Below are positions 1 to 8,717 of a stretch of 27,105 nt of DNA, one piece after another. The notes beneath the pieces are model-generated. The model was not told the origin of the DNA. It made no database searches and worked only from the letters and a program-made list of their open reading frames with translations. The number at the start of each line of letters is the position of its first letter. Position 1 is the first letter of the stretch. Origin of the DNA: JBCCQH01 sp039024435 (GTDB lineage: Bacteria > Bacteroidota > Bacteroidia > J057 > JADKCL01); NCBI GenBank assembly GCA_039024435.1, contig JBCCQH010000111.1:1-27105 (forward strand). Direction: 5' to 3'. Both the position numbers and the translations under genes were made by a program.

Positions 1-1
1 G

Positions 2-43
2 GCAGGATTGTTCGTCGGGAAATTGGGCGATAAAGTTGAATAG
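2..43 (+). CDS. possible 3' end of an upstream gene
   Basis: The first bases read as 13 codons in frame 2 (AGLFVGKLGDKVE) followed by TAG at 41-43. The residue mix is protein-like, and no long gene follows until 445, so this could be the carboxyl end of a gene that starts before the window. Thirteen codons are too few to name a family, and chance is a real alternative. Confidence 0.25.
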   Translation, partial: AGLFVGKLGDKVE

Positions 44-444
44 ATTCATGGGCAGATTCGAGCTTTGGCCGCAATCTCAACCCGCCGATTGACATCTCGT
101 GTCAAAAGCCGTGTCAAAAGCCGTGGCAAAGTTCCGGACAAGCATATTAAATTTAAATCGCCTCTTAACATCATACCATTGCCGTAGTCGCATTCCAATT
201 TATCAATTTGAACGCCGCTTGTTGGAGGGGCGATCCCCAGTTTCCAATGGACGCGGTCGGGATGGGCAACCTGCGATGGGAAAATTTCCGATGGGGCGCC
301 TCGCTTAATTTTCCGTGGTCAAGCAGACGCAGTAAGCATCGAGAAGTGGATATTTTTCACGGAAAATTTGAAGCTCTTCCATTGAAAGTTTCCGCAATAC
401 AGGTAGTTTTGCGGCAATTCAAATCATACAACACCCAAAACCAA
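44..444. other. non-coding upstream region of the PKD-repeat gene
   Basis: About 400 bases without a convincing gene. Open frames run through it, but they lack protein-like composition, and the downstream signal peptide at 445 argues that translation starts there. It holds a short tandem repeat of gtcaaaagccgt near 100-124 and an 11-bp inverted repeat (307-317 with 358-368). No confident promoter could be placed. Confidence 0.5.
307..368. repeat. 11-bp perfect inverted repeat upstream of the PKD gene
   Basis: AATTTTCCGTG at 307-317 is matched by its exact reverse complement CACGGAAAATT at 358-368, with a 40-base spacer. It lies 77 bases before the PKD-gene start. It could be an operator-like or mRNA-structure element. 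There is no T-tract, so it does not look like a terminator. Confidence 0.45.
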
Positions 445-3400
445 ATGAGACTTCTTTCTACTACGGTCATTTTGTTTGCCTTGACTCTGTTTGTCGGGCG
501 GGCAGGTGCCCAACAATTGCAACCCGTCACTACCAACCTGACTGCGCCTCCGAGCGTGAGCAGTCTGGTTTCGTCCGCGACGGCCGTAACCAGTGCGAGC
601 AGCATTCCCGGGATCGAAACTGCGGTCGCCTGTAGCCAGGACACGGTGCTGTACAGCATCAACAAAGCAACCGGCCTGCTGGGCCTGAACATCAACAACG
701 TTACTTCGGCCCGGGCGGCGGGCCAATACTTCGATGCGCCCCAGCCGATTACCGTTTCGGGCTTTCGCTTTTATGCCTATTCCATCACCACACCGACCCA
801 GACGGTGACCTGTCGTTTGTACCTGGCGGGCACCGATTCGATGCCGACCGGGACGCCCCTGCGTTCGGTTTCCCTCACGATTGACTCCAATCAGGTGGGG
901 GGACTCCCGACCTTGGAAAACTTCGCCAATTTTGCGACGCCCGTGACGGTTTCTCAGCCTTACGTAGTGGTCATGGAAAACTTCAGCCCGAATGGGGTTG
1001 CGCTAATTTGCAGTGATTACGTAGCCGGTGATGGCGCTCAGGAATGGCTGGCTTCGGTGGACATCGGCGCGGTCTGGACCCGTCCTTATAATGTGACGGT
1101 AGGGACGGTCAATTTTAATGCCGACTGGCTTTTCGAGCCGATGGTCACCTATGACCTCAACACGACCTTTAATTACAATCCCCCTTGCCTTACGGGGCCC
1201 AATACGACGGTGACCTTTACCAGCACTTCTTCACCGATCCTGGACAACCGGATGTACAGTGTAGCGGCGTTTCTGGGCATTCCGCGTTTTTCTCACACCT
1301 GGAACTTCGGCGATGGTACCGGGGACCAAAATGCCATCGACACGACGCACCTCTACGCGGTATCCAATACCTACGCGGTGACCAAGATCGATACGCTGGT
1401 CGGCTGGTCGACCCTCTGCGTCAACGATACCCTGGCCGCCATCGGTGCGGGGGCTTTGCCCGGATTTACCGCCGCTCCGAGCGGCTTGCAAGCGGTATTT
1501 ACCAATACCTCGGTGGGGGCGACCGGCGTGACCTGGGATTTCGGTGACGGCAATACCAGCACCGCCAACAATCCCACCCATACCTACGCCACGCCCGGTT
1601 CCTACGAAGTGTGCCAGATTGTGAGCAACGCTTGCGGACCAGATACCCTCTGCCAGTTCGTCACCGTGGTCGGCAATACGGTCTGCAATCCCGACACGGT
1701 ATCCTACCCCCTGGCCAAAACGACCGCTTTGAATGCTCTGAGCATTAACAATTTAACCTCGGCTTCGGCGGGCGCGCAATACTACAATGCGCCCCAACCG
1801 ATTACCGTGTACGGATTTGAGTTCTTTGGCTATTCGGCGAGTTTGTCGTTGGTCAATCTCACCTGCGAAATTTACTCGGTGGGTCCGGACTCCTTGCCGA
1901 CCGGTGCGCCGCTGGCCACGACGACCTTTGCCCTGGATTCCGCGTTTGGAGGCGGTACCTTGGATGACCTGCGGCGGTTTGTCGGATTTTCCAGTCCAGT
2001 TACGGTTACCGGCCCCTACTCGCTGGTGATCAGCAATCCTTCCGCAAACAACATCGTCTTGCTCTGCAGTGACTATACGGTGGGCAATGGTGCGCAGGAA
2101 TGGTTGGGCAGTGCCTTCATCAACGGTTGGTTGCCGGGGTATGGGATCTCGGTGGGCCCGGTTTCTTTCGATGCCGACTGGCTGTTCCATCCCCTGGTTA
2201 CCTACGCGGTCAATGCTTCCTTCACCGCAAATCCGAACTGCATCAGTGGGGGCGGTACGGTGACCTTCACGAACAATTCTTCGCCGATCTTCGGGGACCG
2301 GATGTACAACCTGGCGACGCTGTTTGCCAGTGAAAGCTTCAGTTACTACTGGAACTTCGGCGACGGTAGCCCGGTTGTCAACGCGGTCGATACCTTCCAC
2401 ACTTACTCGCCGGCGATGGTCGGTCCGTACACGGTGACCCTTTCGGATACGATTTTTGGCTGGACTTCGAACTGTGCGGCGGATACCCAGGTGGTGATCG
2501 CGGAGCAGGGGCAGGCCCAATTTGCCGTTGCGGGCGGGGGGCTGAGCTTCAACTTTACCGATCAAAGTACCGGCAATCCGAACGCCTGGCTCTGGGACTT
2601 CGGGGACGGGGGCACTTCCACTCAGCAAAACCCGAGCTACACCTACGTGACCGCCGGCACCTACACCGTTTGCCTCACGATTACCGATCAGTGCGGTACC
2701 GATAGCACCTGTCAGTCGGTTACGGCAGTTTGTCCGGTGCTCACCGCCAACTTCTCCCAGGTCGGTTCAAATCTCAGCTATACCTTTACTGACTTGACCG
2801 TCGGTAGCCCCAACAACTGGCTGTGGGACTTTGGGGACGGCAATACGGCAACGACGCAGAATCCCGCGCACACCTATTCTACTCCTGGCATCTATACGGT
2901 CTGCCTCACCACGACGGACGGGTGTACGACGGATTCTTCCTGCACCAGCATCACTGTGACTTGTCCGGCGCCGGTCGCCGGCTTCACCTCTTCGGCCAAT
3001 CAGCTTACCAGTTCCTTCACCGACCAAAGTACGGGACTCAGTGTGACCGGCTGGCTTTGGGACTTCGGGGACGGGAACACGGCGACGACGCAGAATCCTT
3101 CCCACACCTACGCGGTTCCTGGCACTTATACTGTTTGTCTTACGGTGACGGGGGCCTGTGGCACCGATAGCAGTTGTACCACTCTGACGGTCAATTGCAA
3201 TGCCCCGACTGCCTTCTACACCAGCAATACCAACCTGCTGACGGCGAGTTTCACCGATGCCTCTACGGCCCAGACCGGGGCGACCTATGCCTGGGACTTC
3301 GGCGACGGAAACACCTCGACCCAGCAAAGCCCGACCCACACCTACGCTACGGGCGGGGCCTATACGGTCTGCCTGGTCGTGACCGATTTCTGCGGCGTGG

Positions 3401-4173
3401 ATACGATATGCCAGCCCCTTACTGTGGTTTGCCCGGCCCCCGCCGCTTTCTTCGGCAGTACTACCAGCCAGCTCACCGCGACCTTTACCGACCAGTCGGC
3501 GGGCAATGGCATCACCGCTTGGAGCTGGGACTTCGGGGACGGCAATACTTCGAGTTTGCAGAATCCGACCCACACTTACGCGGCGAACGGCACCTACACG
3601 GTGTGCTTGACGGTTACCGATCCCTGCGGCGCGGATACGACGTGCCTGCCCGTGCTGATCAATTGTCCGGCGCCGGTTGCGAGTTTCACCAGCGTCGCCA
3701 GCCAGCTAGTCGTAGTCTTCACCGACGGCTCGGTTGCTCAGTCGGGAGCGACCTACACGTGGGACTTCGGCGACGGCAATACCTCGAACTTGCAAAGTCC
3801 GACCCATACCTATGCGGCCGACGGCCTCTACCAAGTCTGCCTGACCGTCAATGACAGTTGCGGAAACGACTCCACCTGTCAGTCGGTCAATGTGATGACG
3901 ATCGGGATCGAAGATAAGCTCGGCCAGCAGATCGGCTTGTTCCCGAATCCGGCCGGGAGCGAAGTGAAGTTGTCTCTCGATTTGCCGAGTCTGGAAGACG
4001 TAGAGGTGCGTATTTTCAATGCCCTTGGCGAACTCATACAGGAATTCTTCCTCGATGACGTACAGCAGACAGAGGTGCCGGTGGACTTGAGCAATTACGC
4101 TGAAGGCAGCTATTTGGTCAACTTCCGGATCGGCGATTCGCAGGTGGTCAAACGCCTCAACGTGATTCGTTGA
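445..4173 (+). CDS. secreted PKD-repeat protein with T9SS C-terminal sorting domain
   Basis: A 1242-residue extracellular or surface protein. The ATG at 445 is chosen because it opens a good signal peptide (MRLLSTTVILFALTLFVG, cleavage near AGA-QQ); the frame stays open upstream but without a signal. Two homologous modules of about 270 residues follow (nt about 630-1440 and 1680-2490; shared features include DAPQPITV, CSDY and DWLF), each ending in a divergent NFGDG PKD-like unit. One canonical WDFGDG PKD domain lies between them (near 1530), and six tandem PKD domains follow (WDFGDG at about 2594, 2822, 3057, 3293, 3527, 3761), each with a THTYA..GTYTVC-like strand and paired cysteines. The last 90 residues (from about 3900; FPNPAG ... 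GSYLVNF ... KRLNVIR) form a type A T9SS sorting domain, so export through the Por system and surface anchoring or release is expected. The ligand is unknown. It is a single gene, transcribed in the same direction as the his operon. Confidence 0.9.
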   Translation: MRLLSTTVILFALTLFVGRAGAQQLQPVTTNLTAPPSVSSLVSSATAVTSASSIPGIETAVACSQDTVLYSINKATGLLGLNINNVTSARAAGQYFDAPQPITVSGFRFYAYSITTPTQTVTCRLYLAGTDSMPTGTPLRSVSLTIDSNQVGGLPTLENFANFATPVTVSQPYVVVMENFSPNGVALICSDYVAGDGAQEWLASVDIGAVWTRPYNVTVGTVNFNADWLFEPMVTYDLNTTFNYNPPCLTGPNTTVTFTSTSSPILDNRMYSVAAFLGIPRFSHTWNFGDGTGDQNAIDTTHLYAVSNTYAVTKIDTLVGWSTLCVNDTLAAIGAGALPGFTAAPSGLQAVFTNTSVGATGVTWDFGDGNTSTANNPTHTYATPGSYEVCQIVSNACGPDTLCQFVTVVGNTVCNPDTVSYPLAKTTALNALSINNLTSASAGAQYYNAPQPITVYGFEFFGYSASLSLVNLTCEIYSVGPDSLPTGAPLATTTFALDSAFGGGTLDDLRRFVGFSSPVTVTGPYSLVISNPSANNIVLLCSDYTVGNGAQEWLGSAFINGWLPGYGISVGPVSFDADWLFHPLVTYAVNASFTANPNCISGGGTVTFTNNSSPIFGDRMYNLATLFASESFSYYWNFGDGSPVVNAVDTFHTYSPAMVGPYTVTLSDTIFGWTSNCAADTQVVIAEQGQAQFAVAGGGLSFNFTDQSTGNPNAWLWDFGDGGTSTQQNPSYTYVTAGTYTVCLTITDQCGTDSTCQSVTAVCPVLTANFSQVGSNLSYTFTDLTVGSPNNWLWDFGDGNTATTQNPAHTYSTPGIYTVCLTTTDGCTTDSSCTSITVTCPAPVAGFTSSANQLTSSFTDQSTGLSVTGWLWDFGDGNTATTQNPSHTYAVPGTYTVCLTVTGACGTDSSCTTLTVNCNAPTAFYTSNTNLLTASFTDASTAQTGATYAWDFGDGNTSTQQSPTHTYATGGAYTVCLVVTDFCGVDTICQPLTVVCPAPAAFFGSTTSQLTATFTDQSAGNGITAWSWDFGDGNTSSLQNPTHTYAANGTYTVCLTVTDPCGADTTCLPVLINCPAPVASFTSVASQLVVVFTDGSVAQSGATYTWDFGDGNTSNLQSPTHTYAADGLYQVCLTVNDSCGNDSTCQSVNVMTIGIEDKLGQQIGLFPNPAGSEVKLSLDLPSLEDVEVRIFNALGELIQEFFLDDVQQTEVPVDLSNYAEGSYLVNFRIGDSQVVKRLNVIR

Positions 4174-4228
4174 TGGCAGAAACCACCGGTAAAGCTGACG
4201 CTTGCGGATGCAGTTTTCGAAAAAATTG

Positions 4229-4236
4229 TATCTTTA
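4229..4236 (+). promoter_or_regulatory. putative -7 box (TAnnTTTn) of the his leader transcript
   Basis: TATCTTTA sits 17 bases before the leader-peptide ATG and resembles the Bacteroidota sigma-A -7 element TAnnTTTG, with the last base differing. The only upstream TTG (4202-4204) is spaced a little far for the usual -33 element, so this is a tentative placement. It would start a transcript just before hisL. Confidence 0.4.
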
Positions 4237-4252
4237 CCGAGTAAAGCAAATA

Positions 4253-4321
4253 ATGAACACATTGCATCATCATCACCATCATTGTCATCTGCCTTTCCGG
4301 CCGGATACAGGTGTTGCTTGA
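4253..4321 (+). CDS. hisL: his operon leader peptide (attenuator)
   Basis: A 22-codon frame from ATG 4253 to TGA 4319-4321 encodes MNTLHHHHHHCHLPFRPDTG then VA. Seven of 22 codons are histidine (CAT/CAC at 4265-4282 and 4286), six of them consecutive. It sits between the preceding gene and hisG, and is followed 33 bases later by a strong intrinsic terminator. This is the classic arrangement of a histidine leader: stalling at the His codons when charged tRNA-His is scarce should let an alternative fold form, whereas completed translation should allow the terminator. The gene is too small for routine gene callers. Confidence 0.88.
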   Translation: MNTLHHHHHHCHLPFRPDTGVA

Positions 4322-4354
4322 TGTTTTCGAAAATATATTTGAAAAAAATCATTC

Positions 4355-4381
4355 AGGCCCGCCCTTCCGGCGGGCCTTTTT
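4355..4381 (+). terminator. intrinsic terminator of the his attenuator
   Basis: A perfect 9-bp GC-rich stem (AGGCCCGCC 4355-4363 and GGCGGGCCT 4369-4377, loop CTTCC) runs into TTTTT (4377-4381). It lies between the hisL stop and the hisG start at 4399. A competing helix is visible: GCCGGA (4300-4305, inside hisL after the His run) is the exact complement of TCCGGC (4366-4371, loop and right arm). A ribosome that reaches the hisL stop would cover 4300-4305, while one stalled at the His codons would leave it free. The terminator is seen directly; the switch is inferred. Confidence 0.85.
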
Positions 4382-4398
4382 GTTATGCAACTGGACCC

Positions 4399-5259
4399 AT
4401 GGAACAGAAACTGAGCATTGCTATTCAAAAAAAGGGAAGGCTGGCGGAGAAATCGCTGGCGCTGCTCCGCGAATGCGGAATTTCCCTCTCTCACGGGAGT
4501 GGACGCCTCAAAGCTGAGGCCGCCAATTTCCCGCTGGAAGTCCTCTTCCTCCGCGATGATGACATTCCGGAATACGTCGCCAATGGGGTTGCGGACGCGG
4601 GCATCGTCGGGGAAAATGTCCTGGACGAAAAGCAGAAAGGCATCGTGATCGCCGAAAAGCTGGGCTTTTCCCGGTGCCGACTGTCGATTGCGGTGCGCCG
4701 GGAAGATCCCTACGCCGGTCCCGAGAGCCTAGCCGGACGGCGGATTGCGACGTCCTATCCCAATATCCTGCGCAGATTTCTGGACGAGCACGGCGTCGCG
4801 GCGGGAATTGAGGTGATCAGTGGTTCGGTAGAAATTGCGCCCTCCATCGGGCTGGCGGAAGCGGTTTGCGACATCGTCAGTACGGGCAGCACCCTGCTTA
4901 CCAATGGTCTCCGGGAGGTCGAGGTCGTGATGCGTTCCCAAGCGGTCCTCGTCACCCATCCGGCCCTGTCTACCGAAAGCGCCGCCTTGCTCCAGCAATT
5001 GCAATTTCGCATCAATGCCGTGCGCAACGCCCGGCGCAATAAATACATTCTCCTCAATGCCCCCAACGGTGCCATCGGAAGCATCACCCAACTCTTGCCG
5101 GGCATGAAAAGCCCGACCATCCTCCCCCTGGCAACCCCGGGATGGAGTTCTTTGCACAGTGTCGTTCCGGAAGACCAGTTCTGGGAAGTCATCGACCAGT
5201 TGCGCGACCTGGGCGCCGAAGGAATTTTAGTTGTCCCCATTGAAAAAATGATCGTATGA
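4399..5259 (+). CDS. hisG: ATP phosphoribosyltransferase (long form)
   Basis: First step of histidine synthesis: ATP + PRPP to phosphoribosyl-ATP. The protein has 286 residues, the length of the long HisG form that carries its own C-terminal regulatory domain and needs no HisZ. The start MEQKLSIAIQKKGRL at ATG 4399 matches the family N terminus (K-G-R-L); the open frame upstream runs through the terminator and is not used. The PRPP-binding loop is D158-IVSTGSTLL. The C-terminal ~75 residues (from about NAPNGAIGSI to PIEKMIV) are the ACT-like domain through which histidine inhibits the long form. It is the first structural gene after the attenuator and overlaps hisD by ATGA. Confidence 0.97.
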   Translation: MEQKLSIAIQKKGRLAEKSLALLRECGISLSHGSGRLKAEAANFPLEVLFLRDDDIPEYVANGVADAGIVGENVLDEKQKGIVIAEKLGFSRCRLSIAVRREDPYAGPESLAGRRIATSYPNILRRFLDEHGVAAGIEVISGSVEIAPSIGLAEAVCDIVSTGSTLLTNGLREVEVVMRSQAVLVTHPALSTESAALLQQLQFRINAVRNARRNKYILLNAPNGAIGSITQLLPGMKSPTILPLATPGWSSLHSVVPEDQFWEVIDQLRDLGAEGILVVPIEKMIV

Positions 5260-6575
5260 AAACCTACCAGTATCCCGAACGTTCCGCCTGGGCGGACATC
5301 TGCGCCCGGCCCGTGTTCGAACAACAGGAACTCATGGCCGGGGTGCGCGAATTGCTGGATTTTGTCCAGCGCAGCGGCGATGCGGCCGTCCGTGAACTCA
5401 CCCGCCGCTTTGATGGCATCCACCTCGATGACTTCTTCGTTTCTGAGCCGGAGTTCGAAGCCGCGATTGACCAAGTGGACGAGGAATTGAAAGATGCGAT
5501 TGCCCTGGCGGCCAATAACATTCGCACCTTTCACAACCAGCAATTCCACGAAGTGCCGCCGGTCGACACGGCCCGAGGAGTGAGCTGTTGGCGGCAAAAC
5601 CGCCCCATCGAAAAGGTAGGACTGTACATCCCGGGGGGCACAGCCCCGTTGTTTTCTTCCCTATTGATGCTGGCCATTCCCGCCCAACTTGCGGGCTGTC
5701 AGGAAATCATCATCAGCACGCCGGCGGGAAAGTCAGGCAAGGTCCACCCGGCGATTCTTTACACGGCGCAGTTCCTCGGCCTCAAAAAGGTGCTGAAGCT
5801 CGGAGGGGCGCAAGCCGTGGCGGCGATGGCCTACGGAACCGAAACCGTGCCAAATGTCTATAAGATTTTTGGACCGGGCAATCAGTACGTCACCGCCGCG
5901 AAAATCCTCGTCCAGGAAGCCGGAGTGGCGATTGACATGCCGGCCGGGCCCAGCGAACTTCTGGTCATCGCGGATAAGCAGGCCCGCCCCGCTTTCGTCG
6001 CCTCCGATTTGCTTTCGCAGGCCGAACACGGAGTGGACAGCCAGGTGATCTTTGTGACCGATGATCAAAAAGTGCTCGAAGAGACCCTAGCGGCGGTCGA
6101 GGCGCAAGTCCAGGACCTTCCCCGTCGGGAAACCGCCCGGGCCGCGCTGGCTTCCAGCAAAGCTGTCCTGGTCGCCGACCTCAACGAAGCGGTGGCTTTC
6201 AGCAACACCTACGCGCCGGAGCACCTGATCATCGCGACGGAAAACGCCTTGGAACTGGCGGATTACATCATCAATGCCGGATCGGTTTTCCTAGGCAACT
6301 GGACCCCGGAGAGCGTGGGCGACTACGCTTCGGGGACCAACCACACCCTGCCCACCAACGGGGCCGCGCGCGCCTACAGCGGGGTGTCATTGGATAGCTT
6401 CCAGAAAAAAATCACTTTCCAGCGCCTGGATCGCCGGGGCATCGAAGAAATCGGACCAGCGGTCGTGCTGATGGCGGAGGCCGAGCAGTTGCGCGCCCAC
6501 GCGGATGCGGTTTCCTTGCGCTTGCAGGCATTGGCGCGGGAAATGGAGGCCGCCGACTCGCAAAATACCTTGTAA
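5256..6575 (+). CDS. hisD: histidinol dehydrogenase
   Basis: Catalyses the last two oxidations, L-histidinol to L-histidinal to L-histidine, with NAD+ and a bound zinc. It has 439 residues, the usual length. Visible signatures are the zinc ligands Q255 and H258 in QAEHG, the catalytic pair E322-H323 in YAPEHL, the GPGNQYVTAAK segment and PAGPSELLVIAD. The start overlaps the hisG stop (ATGA 5256-5259), indicating translational coupling. Gene order hisG-hisD-hisC-hisB is common in Bacteroidota and enterobacteria. No abnormal feature was seen. Confidence 0.97.
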   Translation: MKTYQYPERSAWADICARPVFEQQELMAGVRELLDFVQRSGDAAVRELTRRFDGIHLDDFFVSEPEFEAAIDQVDEELKDAIALAANNIRTFHNQQFHEVPPVDTARGVSCWRQNRPIEKVGLYIPGGTAPLFSSLLMLAIPAQLAGCQEIIISTPAGKSGKVHPAILYTAQFLGLKKVLKLGGAQAVAAMAYGTETVPNVYKIFGPGNQYVTAAKILVQEAGVAIDMPAGPSELLVIADKQARPAFVASDLLSQAEHGVDSQVIFVTDDQKVLEETLAAVEAQVQDLPRRETARAALASSKAVLVADLNEAVAFSNTYAPEHLIIATENALELADYIINAGSVFLGNWTPESVGDYASGTNHTLPTNGAARAYSGVSLDSFQKKITFQRLDRRGIEEIGPAVVLMAEAEQLRAHADAVSLRLQALAREMEAADSQNTL

Positions 6576-6576
6576 G

Positions 6577-7632
6577 ATGCGGCTCCTCGAACAACTTTTG
6601 CGCCCCAGTATCGCGCGTTTACAGCCTTACAGCTCGGCGCGGGATGAATTTACCGGTGAGGCCCATATCTACCTCGACGCAAATGAAAATCCTTACCCAA
6701 CGGATTTCAATCGCTATCCGGATCCCCACCAGCGTGCGCTGAAAGCGGCGCTGGCAGCGTACCGGGGCGTGGCACCGGAACAGATTTTTGTCGGGAACGG
6801 CAGCGATGAAGCGATTGACTTGTTGCTGCGGGCGTTTTGCCGGCCCGGGAAGGATCGGATTGTGATCTGTCCGCCCACCTACGGGATGTACCAAGTGGCG
6901 GCCGGAATTCAGGATGCGGAGGTCCTCCGGGTCCCCTTGGACGCGGATTTTCAGCCGCAGGTAGCGGAATTGCTCGCGCAAGGAGCGGACGAACGCAACA
7001 AACTGTTGTTTTTGTGTTCGCCCAACAATCCCACGGGAAATCTGACGGATCCCGCGCGGGTCGCGGCTCTGTTGGGGGGATTTCCTGGTTTGGTGATCCT
7101 GGACGAAGCGTACATTGACTTTGCGCCGGAGGCCAGTTGGTTGCCGAGATTGGAGGAGTTTCCGAACCTGGTGGTCATGCAGACCTTCAGCAAAGCGTGG
7201 GGCCTGGCCGGGTTGCGGCTGGGGACGGCCTACGCCTCTCCGGAAATCATCGCGGCCCTCACCAAAATCAAGGCGCCTTACAACCTCAATCGGCACACGC
7301 AGGCCTACGGTCTGGCTGCATTGGGGCGGGTTGGGGAAATGGAAAAGCGGCGGACAGAACTGCTACAGGAGCGGGAAAAATTGCGCTCGGCGCTGAACGC
7401 ACTGTCGATTGTCACCCACATTTACCCCAGTGCCGCCAATTTTCTTTTGGTCAAGTTCCGGACTCCCTTGACTATTTTTGAGGCTTTGCTGGCGGAGGGG
7501 ACGATCATCCGCAACCGCACCCGCCAGGTCGCCGATTGCCTCCGCATCACGGTCGGGACGCCGGAAGAAAACGCCCGGCTGCTCCGGCAATTGCACCGTC
7601 TGGTCGAACAAATTCAATCTACTACCCCATGA
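6577..7632 (+). CDS. hisC: histidinol-phosphate aminotransferase
   Basis: A PLP enzyme that converts imidazole-acetol phosphate and glutamate to histidinol phosphate. It has 351 residues, typical for HisC (fold type I aminotransferase). The start MRLLEQLLRPSIARL at ATG 6577 lies one base after the hisD stop. Signatures are YLDANENP near the N terminus, the GNGSDE cofactor-binding loop, CSPNNPTGN, the DEAYIDF aspartate motif and the Schiff-base lysine K206 in TFSKAWGLAGLRLG. It overlaps hisB by ATGA (7629-7632). Confidence 0.96.
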   Translation: MRLLEQLLRPSIARLQPYSSARDEFTGEAHIYLDANENPYPTDFNRYPDPHQRALKAALAAYRGVAPEQIFVGNGSDEAIDLLLRAFCRPGKDRIVICPPTYGMYQVAAGIQDAEVLRVPLDADFQPQVAELLAQGADERNKLLFLCSPNNPTGNLTDPARVAALLGGFPGLVILDEAYIDFAPEASWLPRLEEFPNLVVMQTFSKAWGLAGLRLGTAYASPEIIAALTKIKAPYNLNRHTQAYGLAALGRVGEMEKRRTELLQEREKLRSALNALSIVTHIYPSAANFLLVKFRTPLTIFEALLAEGTIIRNRTRQVADCLRITVGTPEENARLLRQLHRLVEQIQSTTP

Positions 7633-8717
7633 AAAAAGTACTCTTCATTGACCGGGACGGCACCCTGATTCGGGAGCCGGCCGACGAGCAGATCGACAGC
7701 TTCGCCAAATTGGAATTCCTGCCCGGGGTCTTCACGTATCTGGGCCGGATCGCCCGGGAACTCGATTACACCCTGGTGATGGTGACGAATCAGGATGGCT
7801 TGGGGACGGATTCGTTTCCGGAAGATACGTTTTGGCCGGTGCACAATTTCATTGTGCAAACGCTGGAAGGGGAAGGGATTCGCTTCGCCGAGGAGTTGAT
7901 TGACCGCAGTTTCCCCCACGAAAACCAGCCTACGCGCAAGCCAGGGACAGCAATGATGACCCATTATTTGAAAGGGGGGTGGGATTTGGCGCAATCGTAT
8001 GTCCTCGGCGACCGCCTTTCCGACGTGCAGTTGGCGAAAAATCTGGGTTGCGGGGCGATTTTCATTGGCCAGGGGGCGGAAGATGCGGCGCTGAATACAG
8101 AAAACTGGGCGGAAATCTACGCGTTTTTGAAAGGGCAACCGCGGCGGGCGGTGGTGAATCGGGTAACCCGTGAGACGGAGATCCGGATTGTGCTGGACCT
8201 CGATGGGACGGGCCGGGCGAATATTTCCACCGGGCTGGGCTTTTTTGACCACATGCTGGATCAGGTCGCGCGGCACGGGGGAGTGGACCTCGACATCCAG
8301 GTCAAAGGCGATCTTGAGGTGGATGAGCACCACACGATTGAGGACACAGCGCTGGCCTTGGGGACGGCTTTTCGGCAAGCGCTGGGCGCGAAAAAGGGCA
8401 TCCATCGCTACGGATTTCTCTTGCCCATGGATGATGCACTGGCCCAGGTGGCGATTGATTTTGGCGGGCGGCCCTGGTTGCAGTGGCAAGCGGAATTTCG
8501 CCGGGAAAAGGTCGGTGACATGCCTACGGAGATGTTTCACCATTTCTTCAAGTCATTTGCCGACAGTGCGGCCTGCAACCTCAATATCCAGGTGAGCGGC
8601 GACAATGAGCACCACAAGATCGAGTCGATTTTCAAGGGATTTGCCCGGACGATCCGCATGGCGGTGGCGGCATCGGGTGACAACAGTATCCCGAGCACGA
8701 AAGGAACCCTCGCATGA
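7629..8717 (+). CDS. hisB: bifunctional histidinol-phosphatase / imidazoleglycerol-phosphate dehydratase
   Basis: A 362-residue fusion. The N-terminal ~165 residues are a HAD phosphatase (D8-R-D10-GTL nucleophile motif; RKPGTAMM; LGDRLSDVQLA acid motif) that removes phosphate from histidinol phosphate. The C-terminal ~195 residues are the dehydratase, with metal-binding repeats D232-EHHTIED and E327-HHKIE. The cysteine-rich zinc loop of the E. coli phosphatase half is absent: the corresponding stretch reads FPHENQPTRKP without cysteines. The fusion fills two pathway steps, so no separate phosphatase is needed. It overlaps hisC and hisH by 4 bases each. Confidence 0.96.
   Translation: MKKVLFIDRDGTLIREPADEQIDSFAKLEFLPGVFTYLGRIARELDYTLVMVTNQDGLGTDSFPEDTFWPVHNFIVQTLEGEGIRFAEELIDRSFPHENQPTRKPGTAMMTHYLKGGWDLAQSYVLGDRLSDVQLAKNLGCGAIFIGQGAEDAALNTENWAEIYAFLKGQPRRAVVNRVTRETEIRIVLDLDGTGRANISTGLGFFDHMLDQVARHGGVDLDIQVKGDLEVDEHHTIEDTALALGTAFRQALGAKKGIHRYGFLLPMDDALAQVAIDFGGRPWLQWQAEFRREKVGDMPTEMFHHFFKSFADSAACNLNIQVSGDNEHHKIESIFKGFARTIRMAVAASGDNSIPSTKGTLA

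Noticed and set aside
99..444. A gene at 99-308, or a longer start for the PKD protein at 208
   Set aside because: No protein-like composition, and the PKD protein has its signal peptide at 445.
1753..3573. Long minus-strand frames opposite the PKD gene
   Set aside because: Arg/Gly-rich antisense of the PKD repeats; composition and repeats follow the plus strand.
1500..3900. CRISPR-like or tandem DNA repeats
   Set aside because: The periodicity of about 230 bases is that of PKD protein domains, with codon-level divergence.
7614..8543. A 309-codon minus-strand frame opposite hisB
   Set aside because: Antisense shadow with no recognisable domain.
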